From: Coleophoma eucalyptorum
Taxonomy: Eukaryota; Ascomycota; Leotiomycetes; Helotiales; Dermateaceae
NCBI GenBank assembly: GCA_026120035.1
Contig: JALRME010000002.1
Span: forward strand, 186,001-250,000
Direction of reading: 5' to 3'
DNA length: 64,000 nt
Positions 37,062 to 48,754 of this stretch are shown one piece after another. Each line of letters opens with the position of its first letter. The stretch's first letter is position 1. A model generated the notes under the pieces. It saw nothing but the letters and a program-made list of their open reading frames with translations, did no database searches and was not told the DNA's origin. The position numbers were made by a program, and so were the translations under genes.

Positions 37062-37520
37062 ATGTTTGGAGCTTTCAAACCTACAAACTCCTTATCTGGA
37101 GGTCTTCTCTGGTATGCATTCCTATGACCCATGCTTTGCTCTGGCAATGAATCTTCTTGGCTGACGGGTCGCTCTTCAAAATTTGTAGGAAGATCCCATG
37201 GCGCCTCTCGAAATTCCAGAAGCAGCGCCAACGCAGGCGTCTGCGCGCTGTTGATACGGTCGTCTCGGTCATTGACCAGGCTTTGGCTAAGAAGGGTATT
37301 ACGACCAAGGCTGTCGAGAGGTGGAAGGATGAGATGCCTATTGAGCAGGAGATGCTGCCGAAAGACAAATACACTATTTTCGACCGGAAGGAGAAGAAGT
37401 ATAGAAAGGGAATACACAGTAAGCAAGATACCACTCTTCTAAGAAGAGAAATTCTTACCAGTTATAGAATTGCCAAAGTGGACGAGGTTATCACAGCGAC
37501 TCAATCCTCCTGGATATTAA
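37062..37520 (+). CDS. MRPL31: Mitochondrial large-subunit ribosomal protein MRPL31 (mL60)
   Basis: Three exons (37062-37111, 37189-37418, 37468-37520), introns 77 and 49 nt, encode 110 residues. The start MFGAFKPTNSLSGGLLWKIP and the core IPWRLSKFQKQRQRRRLRAV match fungal mL60, as do the segment DEMPIEQEMLPKDKYTIFDR and the end LPKWTRLSQRLNPPGY. The protein is short, very basic and fungal-specific, and acts in the mitochondrial large ribosomal subunit. It is convergent with the CBP20 gene (262 bases between stops). Confidence 0.95.
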
Positions 37521-37782
37521 TCGGATCATGGATTTGGAGATTGCGAGCGATGGATTTGTATCATATGGTTCCGTGTACGAGATTGCATAGGCGGCGTTCT
37601 GGAAGATGTATATCAAAATAGGGCTCAATGGCATGGGATGGACTTGATGCTCAAGTTCAGGAATCTCAATTAAATGAATCCCTAAATACACAAAGGCAGA
37701 GGTAGGAAACCATGAATGCCAACCCAAGTTTTTCCCCATACTCCAGCCCAAACGCCGTAGGTATGATGCATGATCTTCTTTT

Positions 37783-38451
37783 TTATCTGCCCTTGCCATA
37801 TTCCTCTTCTTCCTTTACTCTCTCGGCTTGAATAGCACGTCCGAGTCCACCTCTACCCTCATCATATTCTTCCCGGTACTCGTCGCGCACTTGGCCGCCA
37901 GACTTTCCACGTCCATATTGTCTTCCCTCTTGGAATCCTGGGTCGAGATCTGTTCGAATGACACGCTCGTCCAGCTTTGTGCCTCCAATGTACTTCATAC
38001 AGTCCAGGGCATCCTGATGTGTATAATACTCCACGAAACAGAATCCACAGGGTGTCTTGTTAAAGCGATCCAATCCCATAACCAGGCGCTTGATCTCACC
38101 GCACTTTGCAAAGAGCTCATGGATTTGTTCCTCAGTAGTGTAGAAGGATCTGAAAGCTTCTGTAAGCGGTGCTGTAGCGACAGGAATTACTAGAGGGGAC
38201 ATACAAGTTTCCTACATAGAGAGTCGTGGCATCCTTCAAAGGGTCTTCAGCTGGCTCTTCCGGGGTCTTTGGTCTATCTTCCCGGTCATCGTCTCTGTTG
38301 TACTTGCGCTTGTTCTGGTAGTAAATAATCTTGGTCAGTCCTCTTTTGCGAAATCGTAATAGTACAATTGGATTTCTGGACTCACTCTGCTCTGGTAATA
38401 AGCACTGGGCTTATCAAGCCGATCAACAGTGTTACGCACTGCCGCTGGCAT
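37783..38451 (-). CDS. CBC2: Nuclear cap-binding protein subunit 2 (CBP20)
   Basis: Three exons (38451-38386, 38314-38205, 38149-37783), introns 71 and 55 nt, encode 180 residues. An N-terminal tail with cap-contact tyrosine ([20 protein letters not shown]) leads into a single RRM: RNP2 is TTLYVGNL, completed across the second junction by SFYTTEEQ, and RNP1 is CGFCFVEYY. After the RRM lies [17 protein letters not shown], then a Gly/Arg-rich tail ([17 protein letters not shown]). With CBP80 it binds the m7G cap of nuclear RNA and promotes splicing and export. It shares a 270-base divergent promoter with the Nup82 gene. Confidence 0.96.
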
Positions 38452-38721
38452 TTTGGTTCTTGTCTTGAAGTACTTTGTGAAGCAAGGCTGTTGACATGCA
38501 AGTTCATACTTTGATCTGCTGCTTTCGCGACAACGCGCTAGCGCGGAGCTTCCAAGAGCAGTCTCAAAAAAATACATAGAAATCCAACAACATCCTTTCC
38601 ACCACGCAGCCTTACCTGAACCTCTGTCTTCTCGTCATTTCAATCTTCCCTATGTCCCGATAGCCCATCTGCGAGGCTTCGACAGCTCCAACCCGCTCTT
38701 TCGCGAGCTCTTATTGCTACA

Positions 38722-41374
38722 ATGCCTAAGGTCACCGGCTACACTCCCGCCTGGCTGTCTAAGCCAGAGCCGGGTTTCGACCTCTTTACTGCGACGTCAG
38801 AAGATGAGAAGCATGCTTTGGGCTTGAATGGCAAGAAGTCATCAAAACTTGGTCCCCGTCGAACGATTGCGCATCGAGGAACTGAGGTCTTTATTGCTGT
38901 TGGTAAGGAGATTCGTTGGGCGGATCTTGTTTACTTGAAGGAGACATGGGAGGATAAACAGCAGGCCCAGAGAGGGCAAACTAGAGGGAAGGAGAAGCAG
39001 AGCCCTCTAACTGAATCAAGAGATGGAAATGCTCAAGGATATCGTGTATGTGTGCACCGCAGTAATTATTGGGCCATTCTAACATATCTAGACAATCAAA
39101 ACTCCCGTCGCCGATGACATACGACAACTCATTATATCACCAACTGGCAATTACCTTGCGATTCTCACTACGCACACTGTGCATGTTGCACTTCTACCTG
39201 AATCGTCTCATCTCACAGCTCCCGATACTGGACCTATGAGATTGAAAACATATACACTTGGACCTACAACCCACGTCACGTCTCAATCTGGAATTGCCTC
39301 AGCGCTGTGGCACCCTTTGGGTGTGAATGGAACGTGTCTAGTCACTGTAACGGAAGATGCAGTAGTACGGATTTGGGAGCTGTCTACAACGGATCGTTGG
39401 TCTTTTGACCGCCCAACTCTCGCGATCGATCTCAAGAAACTTGCCGATGGAACATCTCTGGATCAAGATTTCGGCGCTTCTGTCTCGGGTATCAACAAAG
39501 CATTTTCGCCGGACTCTTTTGAGATGGAGGTCGCTTCTGCTTGTTTTGCTGGGAAAGGATCTGGAGGATGGTCACCTATGACTTTATGGGTTGCCATGCG
39601 AGAGGGAGACGTCTATGCCTTGTGTCCTCTTTTACCTGAGAAATGGTCGCCACCTCCAACACTTATTCCATCGCTCACTGTATCTATCGTTGCTAAAAAT
39701 GCGGCCATTGAAGATGACTTTGATGTCCCTGAAAGTCACAAGCTTTTGGCACAGCAACAGTTGGCATGGTTCTCAGACTTGGATAATCAGGATCCTGTCC
39801 ATATCGAAAGCTCCATGGGCGAGCCTCCTGGAACTGTATACACCCGACCAGCAAAACCAGGCAGGGTACCAAGATTGCAAGGTCCGTTTGAACTTGACCT
39901 TGCGCCAGAAGAATCGGACGATGAGCTTAACAATTTGTTAACCGACATTTTTGTCGTCGGAGAGAAGATTGATGCAGAACAGCTTATGTACGGCGAGGAT
40001 GAAGAACTGGAGATGGATGATGCAGAGCAAGAAGGTCTCTCTGCAGGAATAATCTGTCTTCTGACTAGTAGTGGTCGACTTGCAATATGCCTCGACTTGG
40101 AAGGCGTTGAAGCTCAATGGCTTCCGACATCGAAATCCAGATACAGCCGCTTCGTTCAAGATATCGAAACTCCATCACTATTGACATTCCAAGTCATGGA
40201 TACTTCGAGATCAGGCGAAATATGGGAAGGTAGTTGGCCAGTCTTCAGTCCTGATGTAGAATCGCGGTACTCGTTCTACATCACAAACACATCGAGCATA
40301 ACTTTCATATCGCTCGTGCCTTGGGTTTTCAGGTTGGAGACCGAGATGAACGAAGGAAATGAGGGCACAGATTTCCGCATTGAGCTTATTGCAAAGCAAA
40401 GCTCAATTCGCGAGCGAGTCTTCACACAGAAAATGCATGATACCTCGGCTCCACTTACTGCAAGCAATCTAATCAGTGATCCTGATCTCGGATATTTTCT
40501 GCTATCAGCAACTTCTCATGGACCTCTGGCTTTGTCTTTTGAGTCATTAGAGGCCGAGATGGGTTTGGTCCGAAGAGAGCGTTCACCAACATACGACTCC
40601 GAACCGGACAAGCCATTGATTCTATGTGAGCCACGGCCCGTTTACCAGCCTCCACATGCTCTGGCTATGGGCTCTGGTCTCACCAAGTTGAGAGAGAAGC
40701 TCGACCATAGCAAATACAAGCGGTTGTTGAATGAAGAAGTTAGAATGTCACCTGCTACACTCACAGTATTTACGGATGTCCACAAGTTACTGAGCGAAGA
40801 AACCCACCGGCTTGGTTCCGCCGCTGCAGAATTGTTCCGTCGTTGTCAACGACTACAAGTGGATTTGCAAACTCAAATCAGAAGAGCAAATGAAGTAGCT
40901 TCACGTGTAGATGCTATCACAGGGAATGATACCGATGACGGGCCAGCCGTTAGTGCAAATGAAAGGCTTGAGGAACGTATCCGGGCTGCTCAGGACAAGC
41001 AGAAACAGCTTGCACAGCGTATTGAGAAGATGCGTAAACAGGTTACAAAGGGTACCAACCGCGAGCTCACCGATAAGGAAAAGATTTGGGTCGCGGAAAT
41101 TCAGGACCTTGCCAGCAAGGTACTTAAGGAAAACGAGGGAGATGCAGTAGAGGATGATAATGTGCCATGGCGTCGTTACGAAGAGGTTGAACATCTCAAG
41201 GAGGAGTTATTGGATCAGGTTTCTGCAGAGGCGCAGACGGCTCCTTCGCCGAATATCAAGGTCCCCTCTGAGGTTAGGAGGGTAAAGATGGCGAAGATCA
41301 AAGACTTGTTGGACCGTGAGTCGGCTTTGGTTGAAGCAACGAAGAATAGGCTCGAGAGGCTTAGCATGTCTTAA
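38722..41374 (+). CDS. Nucleoporin Nup82-like
   Basis: Two exons (38722-39045, 39092-41374), one 46-nt intron, encode 868 residues. The N-terminal two thirds form an irregular beta-propeller: ISPTGNYLAILTTHTVHVAL and HPLGVNGTCLVTVTEDAVVR are clear blades. The C-terminal third (from about residue 690) is heptad-rich coiled coil (RCQRLQVDLQTQIRRANEVA; RIEKMRKQVTKG). This is the Nup82/Nup88 layout. The protein anchors the cytoplasmic filaments with Nup159 and Nsp1 partners and serves mRNA export. The divergent pairing with cap-binding CBP20 joins two mRNA-export genes on one promoter, which may matter or be chance. Confidence 0.85.
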
Positions 41375-41621
41375 ATAGTATTGATCTAGTAATTGAATGA
41401 AAATAATGGTCCTATGATTATCTTGCTGTAAATTAGAAGAGCTGACCCAAAAAGCATTGGTGAATGGTTCCCAAAGCGGAATAGTAATTACATCTACCCC
41501 CGTTGTACTAGAGCCGAAAGTGGAACGAGAACGAAACCGAGCAACATCCCATCTCTTCTATCTCTCACACCGCAAGCTAATCATCAACCAAGCCACGCCA
41601 TTTTGTATACTGTGGAAGATT

Positions 41622-42988
41622 ATGCTGGCTATCACTTTTGTAGATGGCCTAGCGGCTGGGGATACCCCAGCGGTTATAGGACCCCCAAAAATGTTCCATA
41701 AAAAATCACGCAATGGCTGTCATAGATGTAAGGCCAGGCGTGTCAAGGTAAGGTTCCTCAAATGAGGGCTGGAGTAATACCGTGTAAAGATATCGCTTGC
41801 ATTACTACTTAAATACAAATGAGTAAATCTAACTTGGTCTAGTGTGATGAAATCCATCCTATTTGTGGGAACTGCCTTCGACATAAGTTACCTTGCATCT
41901 TTGATAGCCGGCGATGGAAGACGTCCAGTGAGAGAGGAGCCCAGCCAGAAACCCCAAATATGGCGGTAGCTACTGCTGCAAGTGAACTATCCCAGAAACC
42001 CCACGATCAAGCACATGGCCTTGGTCTTGATCTTCGAGAAACAGAGGCCAGGCGTCGAATGGAACTGAAACTCTTTCATTACTACGTCGCTGTAGCTGGT
42101 CCCACACTTTGCTACGACAAGACGGGCACAGAAGCATTCATTGGCGCTGTCCCACGTCTGGCATTGGAATATGACGCACTTCTATATTCAATGTTCATCC
42201 ACTCTGTTCTCCATCGCCTTCATTCCGACCCCACCGACTCAGAAGCCCGTAATGCCTATCCGACATACTTGGCACTAGTGCTCCGCGAGCATACCAAAGA
42301 TGTACAAAACATCAGCAAGTCTAACATCGACGCCATATGCTTAACATCCAACATGCTACGGGCTGCCGCCTTTGCCATGTTGGAAACCCGTGAGCTGGAC
42401 TCTTACACGCCTCCCACTCGATGGCTGCAACTCCAGAACGATGCCTACCATATTTTCGAGATGGCTTGGGAATTTTCCCAGGACGATGAAGACTGTGTCA
42501 CTCTTAAGCTCATCCGAAGAATGCCAATCCTGGTTGATGAAAAAGCAAAGTTTGCGGAAAGCAATCGCCGGGATTTCTTGCACCTGCTGCGCCGGACCCC
42601 TGCAGACGAGGCTGCGGAAGCATGGGATGAGGAAGTCCAGGAAGCTTATAAGTCCACAATCAGTTACATTGGAAGTGTCTGGCTAGCGATGGAAGCGGGA
42701 GTCTCTGGTGGGGAGGTCTTGAGAAGGATGATGGTGTTTGGGTTGATGATCAAGAAGCCATTTATTGCATTGGTAGAACAGCAGCAACCTCGAGCTCTCA
42801 TCATCTTGGCTCATTATTTTGCTATCCTCTCCATGTTCTCGAGTCTTTGGTGGTTGGGAAAGTCAGGAAAGAGAGAAATTGAGGCCATACAGGCCGTGCT
42901 GCCACCGGAATGGCAAGATCTGATGGCCTGGCCGTTGGAGATCATTCGTAGTGGACGAGAATATTGTATCACCAAAGATGATACTTAA
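41622..42988 (+). CDS. Zn2Cys6 regulator, UPC2/sterol-uptake-control-like
   Basis: Two exons (41622-41747, 41843-42988), one 95-nt intron inside the zinc cluster, give 423 residues. The DNA-binding domain spans residues ~27-58: NGCHRCKARRVKCDE, IHPICGNCL and KLPC, a C-x2-C-x6-C-x6-C-x2-C-x6-C pattern. The regulatory domain opens with RRMELKLFHYYVAVAGPTLC, typical of the small (~400-residue) UPC2-like class. It ends with DLMAWPLEIIRSGREYC. Upc2 itself responds to ergosterol, but many members of this class control other local genes, so the target is open. The start at 41622 is one of several in-frame Met codons; 41691 is possible. Confidence 0.85.
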
Positions 42989-43505
42989 AGTCCTGATTTG
43001 AAGCTCGAAGAAATTAAAAAATAATAATCATTTTTTGACAGTTTGGAGTCTTATTCCAAAGTGGATTTTGCTTCTATGACTATAGCGATGCCTCTAGGAA
43101 CTCATTGGTTTCCTTGTCCACGCCTAAGGTATCTCACCTCCGCGGTTGACCATATGTACCTCGCTCCGTAAATGGCTAGTAGCGTCAACCTAGCTAACTC
43201 ATCAGACCTCTTTATGGCGGAATGGGGCATCCATAAGTGCTGTTCTAGTAGATACCATCACCGGTGACTAACTCTAGAAAATGGTCGAAGTAAAGACACT
43301 TTCCAGTTATTGGTTTTCAAGTTCGTCAATTTTGAGTTTCTTTCTATCCCCAAAATTATTTCTTGGGAGGGAGTTTACCTCATCTATCAGATTGAAGAGT
43401 ATCCTTTATCTACCTTGCCTTCTACTATCTCATTTATAGTCTCTTACGTACCTCTTCAGTTTGTGATCAACTATGTGTAACTATGCCTTTCAAAAAGCTA
43501 GAAAT

Positions 43506-43877
43506 TCAGAAGTGTCTTGTACCTCTCTTTTCTCGACTAAGATCCCGAGGTTTAATGGTTCTGCTGTAGTACAGACAAGCTCCAAAGCATTGCCAATATT
43601 TCCCAGAGGAGGAACCGTGCCTAGTCGTTATATGCCAAGACCCATTGGGTAATTGACGGCCTCTAAATTTCTGGTTATTGTGGAAGTGGTCTTTTGAATC
43701 ACGATCGAAGAGGTAAATCAGGGAAAAGAGCAGTGGCGATAATGCGCCGAAAGCTGAGATAAAGATAGTGAAGCATAAAAGGCAGATGAGTTGAACGAAG
43801 CTATTCGATTGGTTCGCAATGGGTTGCTGGGGAAGGTTTCTTGATGCTGGTTCTTGCAGATAGAAGTGGGCATTTGC
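43506..43877 (-). other. Open frame of 124 codons without ATG, one membrane helix
   Basis: From just after a TAA at 43880-43878 to a TGA at 43508-43506 the minus strand is open. It encodes a hydrophobic segment (QLICLLCFTIFISAFGALSP) and a polar, Arg-rich end. No in-frame ATG exists, so if genic it is an exon of a spliced gene whose first exon I could not place. It may be chance. Confidence 0.25.
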
Positions 43878-44763
43878 TTAATATAGAATATTATATATAT
43901 GTGCTATCGTGTGGTTCAAATCCAATCAGGCCATTGCTATATATGTTGGTATGAAATCATAAAGCACCAAATACTTGTTTGTATAGCCTGTTCCATTCGT
44001 AATTAGTTTGTTCCTAATTCCAGATCTTTGTTCGTCGACTTGGCAGTATTTTCAGGAAGGTATGTCGGGACCAATCCGATATTCTTACTGGAGATTTAGT
44101 CTCAAGGGTTTCACAACCCTTGGAGAGCGCAGACGCACACAGCTCCGTCACGTTGCCTGTCCTTCGATCGCAGTACAGCGCAGTGCATCTCGCATTAGTA
44201 CGCCTGCACAATCTCGCAATGTCTCCCTGCTAGTAAAGATGCAATCTGCATCATTGCTTGTTTTTACACATCTTGGACAAGGGGAAGTGTGGGGTGGGAG
44301 TTTAAGGTGTCAACTGGCGAATTGAGTTCTGCCTGGAGACTCCCAAACCAAGGCCTTCAAAATAGTACGTATACCCAGATTTGTAACCTGAGGCATAACC
44401 AAAGTCTTGAAATCAAGTGAGAAGAAGGCAGGAGACGAAACTACGCAGAGGAGGTCTTAGACTCATCGTAAGCAACAATTTTTGACTGAGGCACAAATGT
44501 CACATACCGGTAGGGCTTATTTCTATTTCCACGGGAAGCGATAAAAGTCAATCGTCGTATTCCATGCAAGGTACTATGGAATCGAAACTCGAGATTAAAC
44601 CTTCCCACGGTACCAACCTTATTTTTGTTGCAACATCGCATTTAATAAAATGGATTTGTCGAACATAAGGTTATACGATATCGATAAAGAGGCGTAGACC
44701 CTGCCCTCTGATCAATTAGAGTTCGGGAATCTCATCCTTGAGTATGTCACTCACGTCAATCTC

Positions 44764-44904
44764 CTGGAACGTCACTGGCAACTAGTGTATGGTCTTTCAC
44801 AGCCAGCTAGATCTTCAAGAAACCGTTGCGCTGGAACGTCACTGGTAACTAGTGTATGGTCTTTCGCAACGAGCTAGATCTTCGAGAAACCGTTGCGCTG
44901 GAAC
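44764..44904. repeat. 67-bp tandem repeat, two copies plus partial third
   Basis: The motif CTGGAACGTCACTGGYAACT starts at 44764 and 44831, and CTGGAAC restarts at 44898, so the period is 67. The two full copies differ at a few positions (for example TTCACAGCCAG versus TTCGCAACGAG). No gene overlaps it. Confidence 0.85.
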
Positions 44905-47900
44905 AAGGGCGTCGATCTCGGGCTCGTATCGCCTTGAGCCGCTTGTTGTGAGTTTATTTGGACGTACATACATAGAAGGGTGTCAGCATCATGGTCCCAA
45001 GGAAGGCAGAATGGTCTATATCTATCTAGTAAGACCTACAGTAGCATCCCGAGCTCTTTGATCAGATACCAAGGATGCGGCTTGGTGATATACCAGCAAG
45101 ACTTTTGGGACGGGGCAAGATAAATATTGCTTGCTTTCTAGCCTTCCTGAGACATTAACGAGAGCGTGGCTACAAAGTAAAAAATAACGAAGAAGTCTGT
45201 GGGCAAACTCGATCGAAGACGAGTAAGGGATGGAGGAGGCAGAGGAAATCCAGGAGAGGAGGAATTGCTCACTGCCCAATTCCTGGCACTCAACAATTTG
45301 CCATGCCTTCAGAGATCAGCGATTTCAACCACATCCTAGGAAGCCGTCGGCGAAGGTAAATATGCCCAAGTTGGATTATGGATTGATAAGATCATCTACT
45401 TGATGCGCGTAAATCGCCACGAACCCGCAGAAATATGGACGAGGTACCAGAAGAACACTGAGTGCCGAAGTTCTCTCGGAGGTTTCTGACAGTTCTCAAG
45501 TGCCCTGGTCCTTGACAGGGCTCTTCTCAGCCCTTCTAGAGTGCCGATCAGGTAAAAGAGAGGGTACTCACTCCGTTAGTTTTTCGTCATAATCTAGAGC
45601 AGGGTTCATGATAAGCTTGCCTCCAGGCTGGGTCCTTCCTGATTCACTTAGACCATTGAGTACCGGAAGGTCATTATAGCAAAGAGCAAGATTGACGTCT
45701 TTATTCTGGTGTGCTCGATCTAGATGGCTAAAGTCTTTCCCATTTCTTTCTTGATTCAGACTGCTGATATTCTTGATTCGTTTTCTTTTCTACGGATGAT
45801 GCGACTCTGCTTCTGCGGTGCAGAAGAGATACCATTCTGCTGGAGTCGACACCCGGCAGAGATGCAAGGCAAGTCTGCAAGGCAAATCTGCACAGATATG
45901 TATCTCGGAGACACGTGGGAAGTATTTGTACTATATTGGATAGTGCGGTAGTTCTGTGAGGTCAGGTCCACCAGACCCAGAAGTCTATCAAGAAGAAACA
46001 TCACGTGTTGAGTACCAGAAGCCGGGCTCACTCAGCGATTCCAAGGATCTCCAGCTGGTTCGTCTCTTCTCAGCAGAAGGCTCCAGACCTTACAGTCCTG
46101 GACTGTTCAGACAAGACCGCCGATGGTCCCACTTATCATGCCCTGTTCATTTCCTTCGCCGCTCTCATGAGGAGAACAAGATTTGCTAACCTCAATAACG
46201 TCCATGCGGTCCCTTGAAATGTGCTACTGCAATATTGCTGCAGCTGCGTCGCCTCCTCGATTAGGACTTAAAAATGTACCATCAGCCGTCACCCTGTTTG
46301 TGTGGGATGAACTTAGCCCATTGACTTAGGACTCCAATAGGAACGATAGGATACAGGCTTGGGGCGGCCGGAGTGGATCGACTTTTGCATCCCATGAATG
46401 CAGTACTGTGGGAAAGGCCACTATACGGATCACCGAACCACCTTCCCCACAACTATATTGTCATCTTCGCCTGGATCCAGCTGGCCATTGGCTAGATATT
46501 GTAGTCATGCTATTCCATTCGTCCCACAAGACTCCAGAAACGTATCGGTGGTGATCGCCCAGCAGGAATCGTATAGGTTGAGTTTATGATTGCGGCCCCA
46601 TCGACAGGACTCGATAGATGGGAAAGACTACATCGGATGGTCATGATAGCAGCTTGAAGGAACATCCTCGCACAACCGCAGTGCAGGGCTGGCTGACTCT
46701 GCTCACTAAGGCCAGCAATATTTTTAGCGTTGGTATTAGTGTTAGCGTTAGCGATCTGCAGAAGTCAGATTGAGCCCCTTTTCCCGCGCGCCCGTTCGGC
46801 AGATCAAGCGTCACGGACAGACAGCCACGACAGCATCGGTTGGTGGTGTTGATTGCAGGAGATTGGATCCTTCAGATAAAGCACAAAACCTGCGTCTGCC
46901 GGGCTTGGACTGGACTAGGGAGGTCCGTCTGCCATCTGCCCTCTGCCCTCTGTCCTCTTGGTGCCAACTCCAAGGCATTATTGCTTCGTATATGTACCCG
47001 AGCCCTCCAATGGTTTCTCTTATCGCTGCCAAGAATACGCATCTCCTGTACCTTGCGAAACCATCCAATCGCTTCCAACGCTCATCGTCAGCTCACCTTC
47101 ACCTTGTCTTCACCTTGTCCTCCGGCACCCCCAGTTATAGTTCTGGCAGCACAGGGAAGCAGGAGCACAGGACCGCACAACCATACTTACACTTATCATC
47201 CAGTCGCCAACACGGCAGCTCATTGGCCCCGTGTGCTGATTCTAGTTGGCCGGCAGTCAACCGGCAACGAAGCTAAGCATTTCCTTCTCCCCTTTCTCTC
47301 CTTTCTCTTGCCAGCCCGTGCCTGACTATCAAGTGTTAGTTGGTCTAGTAAGCTCCCCCACTTCGAGCTTTTATCATATCCTGGCCTTGAGATACAGATT
47401 GCGAATTCTCTGCCATGAAATGCGGTGCCCCGATCCAGCAGCCAGCCCTACACTTATGAAAGACTTCCTATACGTGCTGCCCCACTGTCAGACATAAGTT
47501 TTCTGCAAACAGGGAGCATTTCCGACATCATGGATGTTTATCTCAACACTCTGTTCTCACTTCTGCCCATCCTTCATCTGATTCCTGGCAGCGTACCCTT
47601 AAGCATCATGTATGCTGGACATGGGTTGACCACTTTAAGGGCTTTAGCCCAGCCGGAGAGCAAATATCATCGCGGTGGAGGGAAAGTGGATTACATTTGC
47701 GACAGCCTTGGCGTTGCTGATGCCATTGCTGATCTCCGTTCATGATATGATAGTATGGGCTCCTCGATTACGCTGCCCAAAAGAAGAGGATATTCAGCCA
47801 AAAGGCTTACCTCAAGTGGGCTTCTCGGTGTGGCGTGAAAGAGGCGCTGATAAGTATCAAAAATTTCTCGCCCTCGGGACGGGAGTCTAGAGAGTATAGT

Positions 47901-48754
47901 CTTCATCGTGAGGATAGCTGTATCCAGCGTTGCATTCTGTGCCACCTTGAAGTCTGCATTTCAGCTGGGATATGCAAGGCCTCTTTCACTGATTGGCAAA
48001 GTTGGGTCCATGTGTTGTTGTACTTTGGACGATCTCACCCAGGCCCGTTTTTATGACAAGAGCTTTTCCCCAGCTTGCTTGAAACAAGAGACAACCGGTA
48101 TGCTCAGGGACGGGATTGGTTGGAGGCACTATGAGGCCACAATGGGCAGGTTGGAAATTGTGGACAAGACCGCAAAGAGCAGGCGTCCTCATCTGCAAGC
48201 ACAGGTACCTCGTCTAGCACTTCCCGCAGAAACTAAACTTGTCGCATTCAGAGTTTACGGCACTAGCGCAGAAGCGTTCCGATGCGGCTATCAAGCCACC
48301 ACTACTATCAACTTCCCTGCAATATACCTGTTCGCTGCAGTCGGTGCTTGCATGAACCTTCTATTCGATCGCCGTCATCCGCCGACTACTGCGTTCTTGT
48401 CACCCAATTCCATTTGCAGATCAGAGAGCCGGAGCCCTGGATAAATGCACATGCGATTGGGCATCAGTGGAGTCCGGAATCTGGAAGGCGAGGGCAGGTT
48501 CTAGCTAGAAGGGTTTGATATGACACACTTTCCTCTTTGGTAGTCCATAACAAGATATGGGGTTGAATACTATTGACCATGATGCCGGCCGGGATGTTCA
48601 TGGTGTCCACTGTGCCAATCAAAAAAGGAATAGTAGGCACATACTCGTGTTATGCCGTTGGATATAAGACTCTCCATGGCCCTCACCAAGTCCACCGTTT
48701 GTATGTCAGATTTCTCATCCCCCTCGTTCCTTATGCCACCTGGCCCTCGCCACG

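Larger units (their letters stand above)
42989..48754. other. Gene-poor 5.8-kb region
   Basis: No gene with recognisable domains. It holds an AT-rich stretch at 43870-43990, an open frame lacking ATG at 43506-43877 (-), a 67-bp tandem duplication at 44764-44904, a degenerate TTAGCG run near 46724-46754 and CTCTGCC/CTGTCC minisatellite-like sequence at 46925-46960. Overlapping frames at 46770-47325 are low-information. The 3' end is the promoter of the adenylation-carrier gene. Confidence 0.5.

Noticed and set aside
46724..46754. TTAGCG/GTTAGC run resembling telomere repeat
   Set aside because: Only a few degenerate units, not TTAGGG, and internal to the window; no support for an interstitial telomere.
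46770..47325. Overlapping 160-codon frames
   Set aside because: Two plus-strand frames of equal length overlap in a CT-rich stretch, typical of composition-driven open frames.
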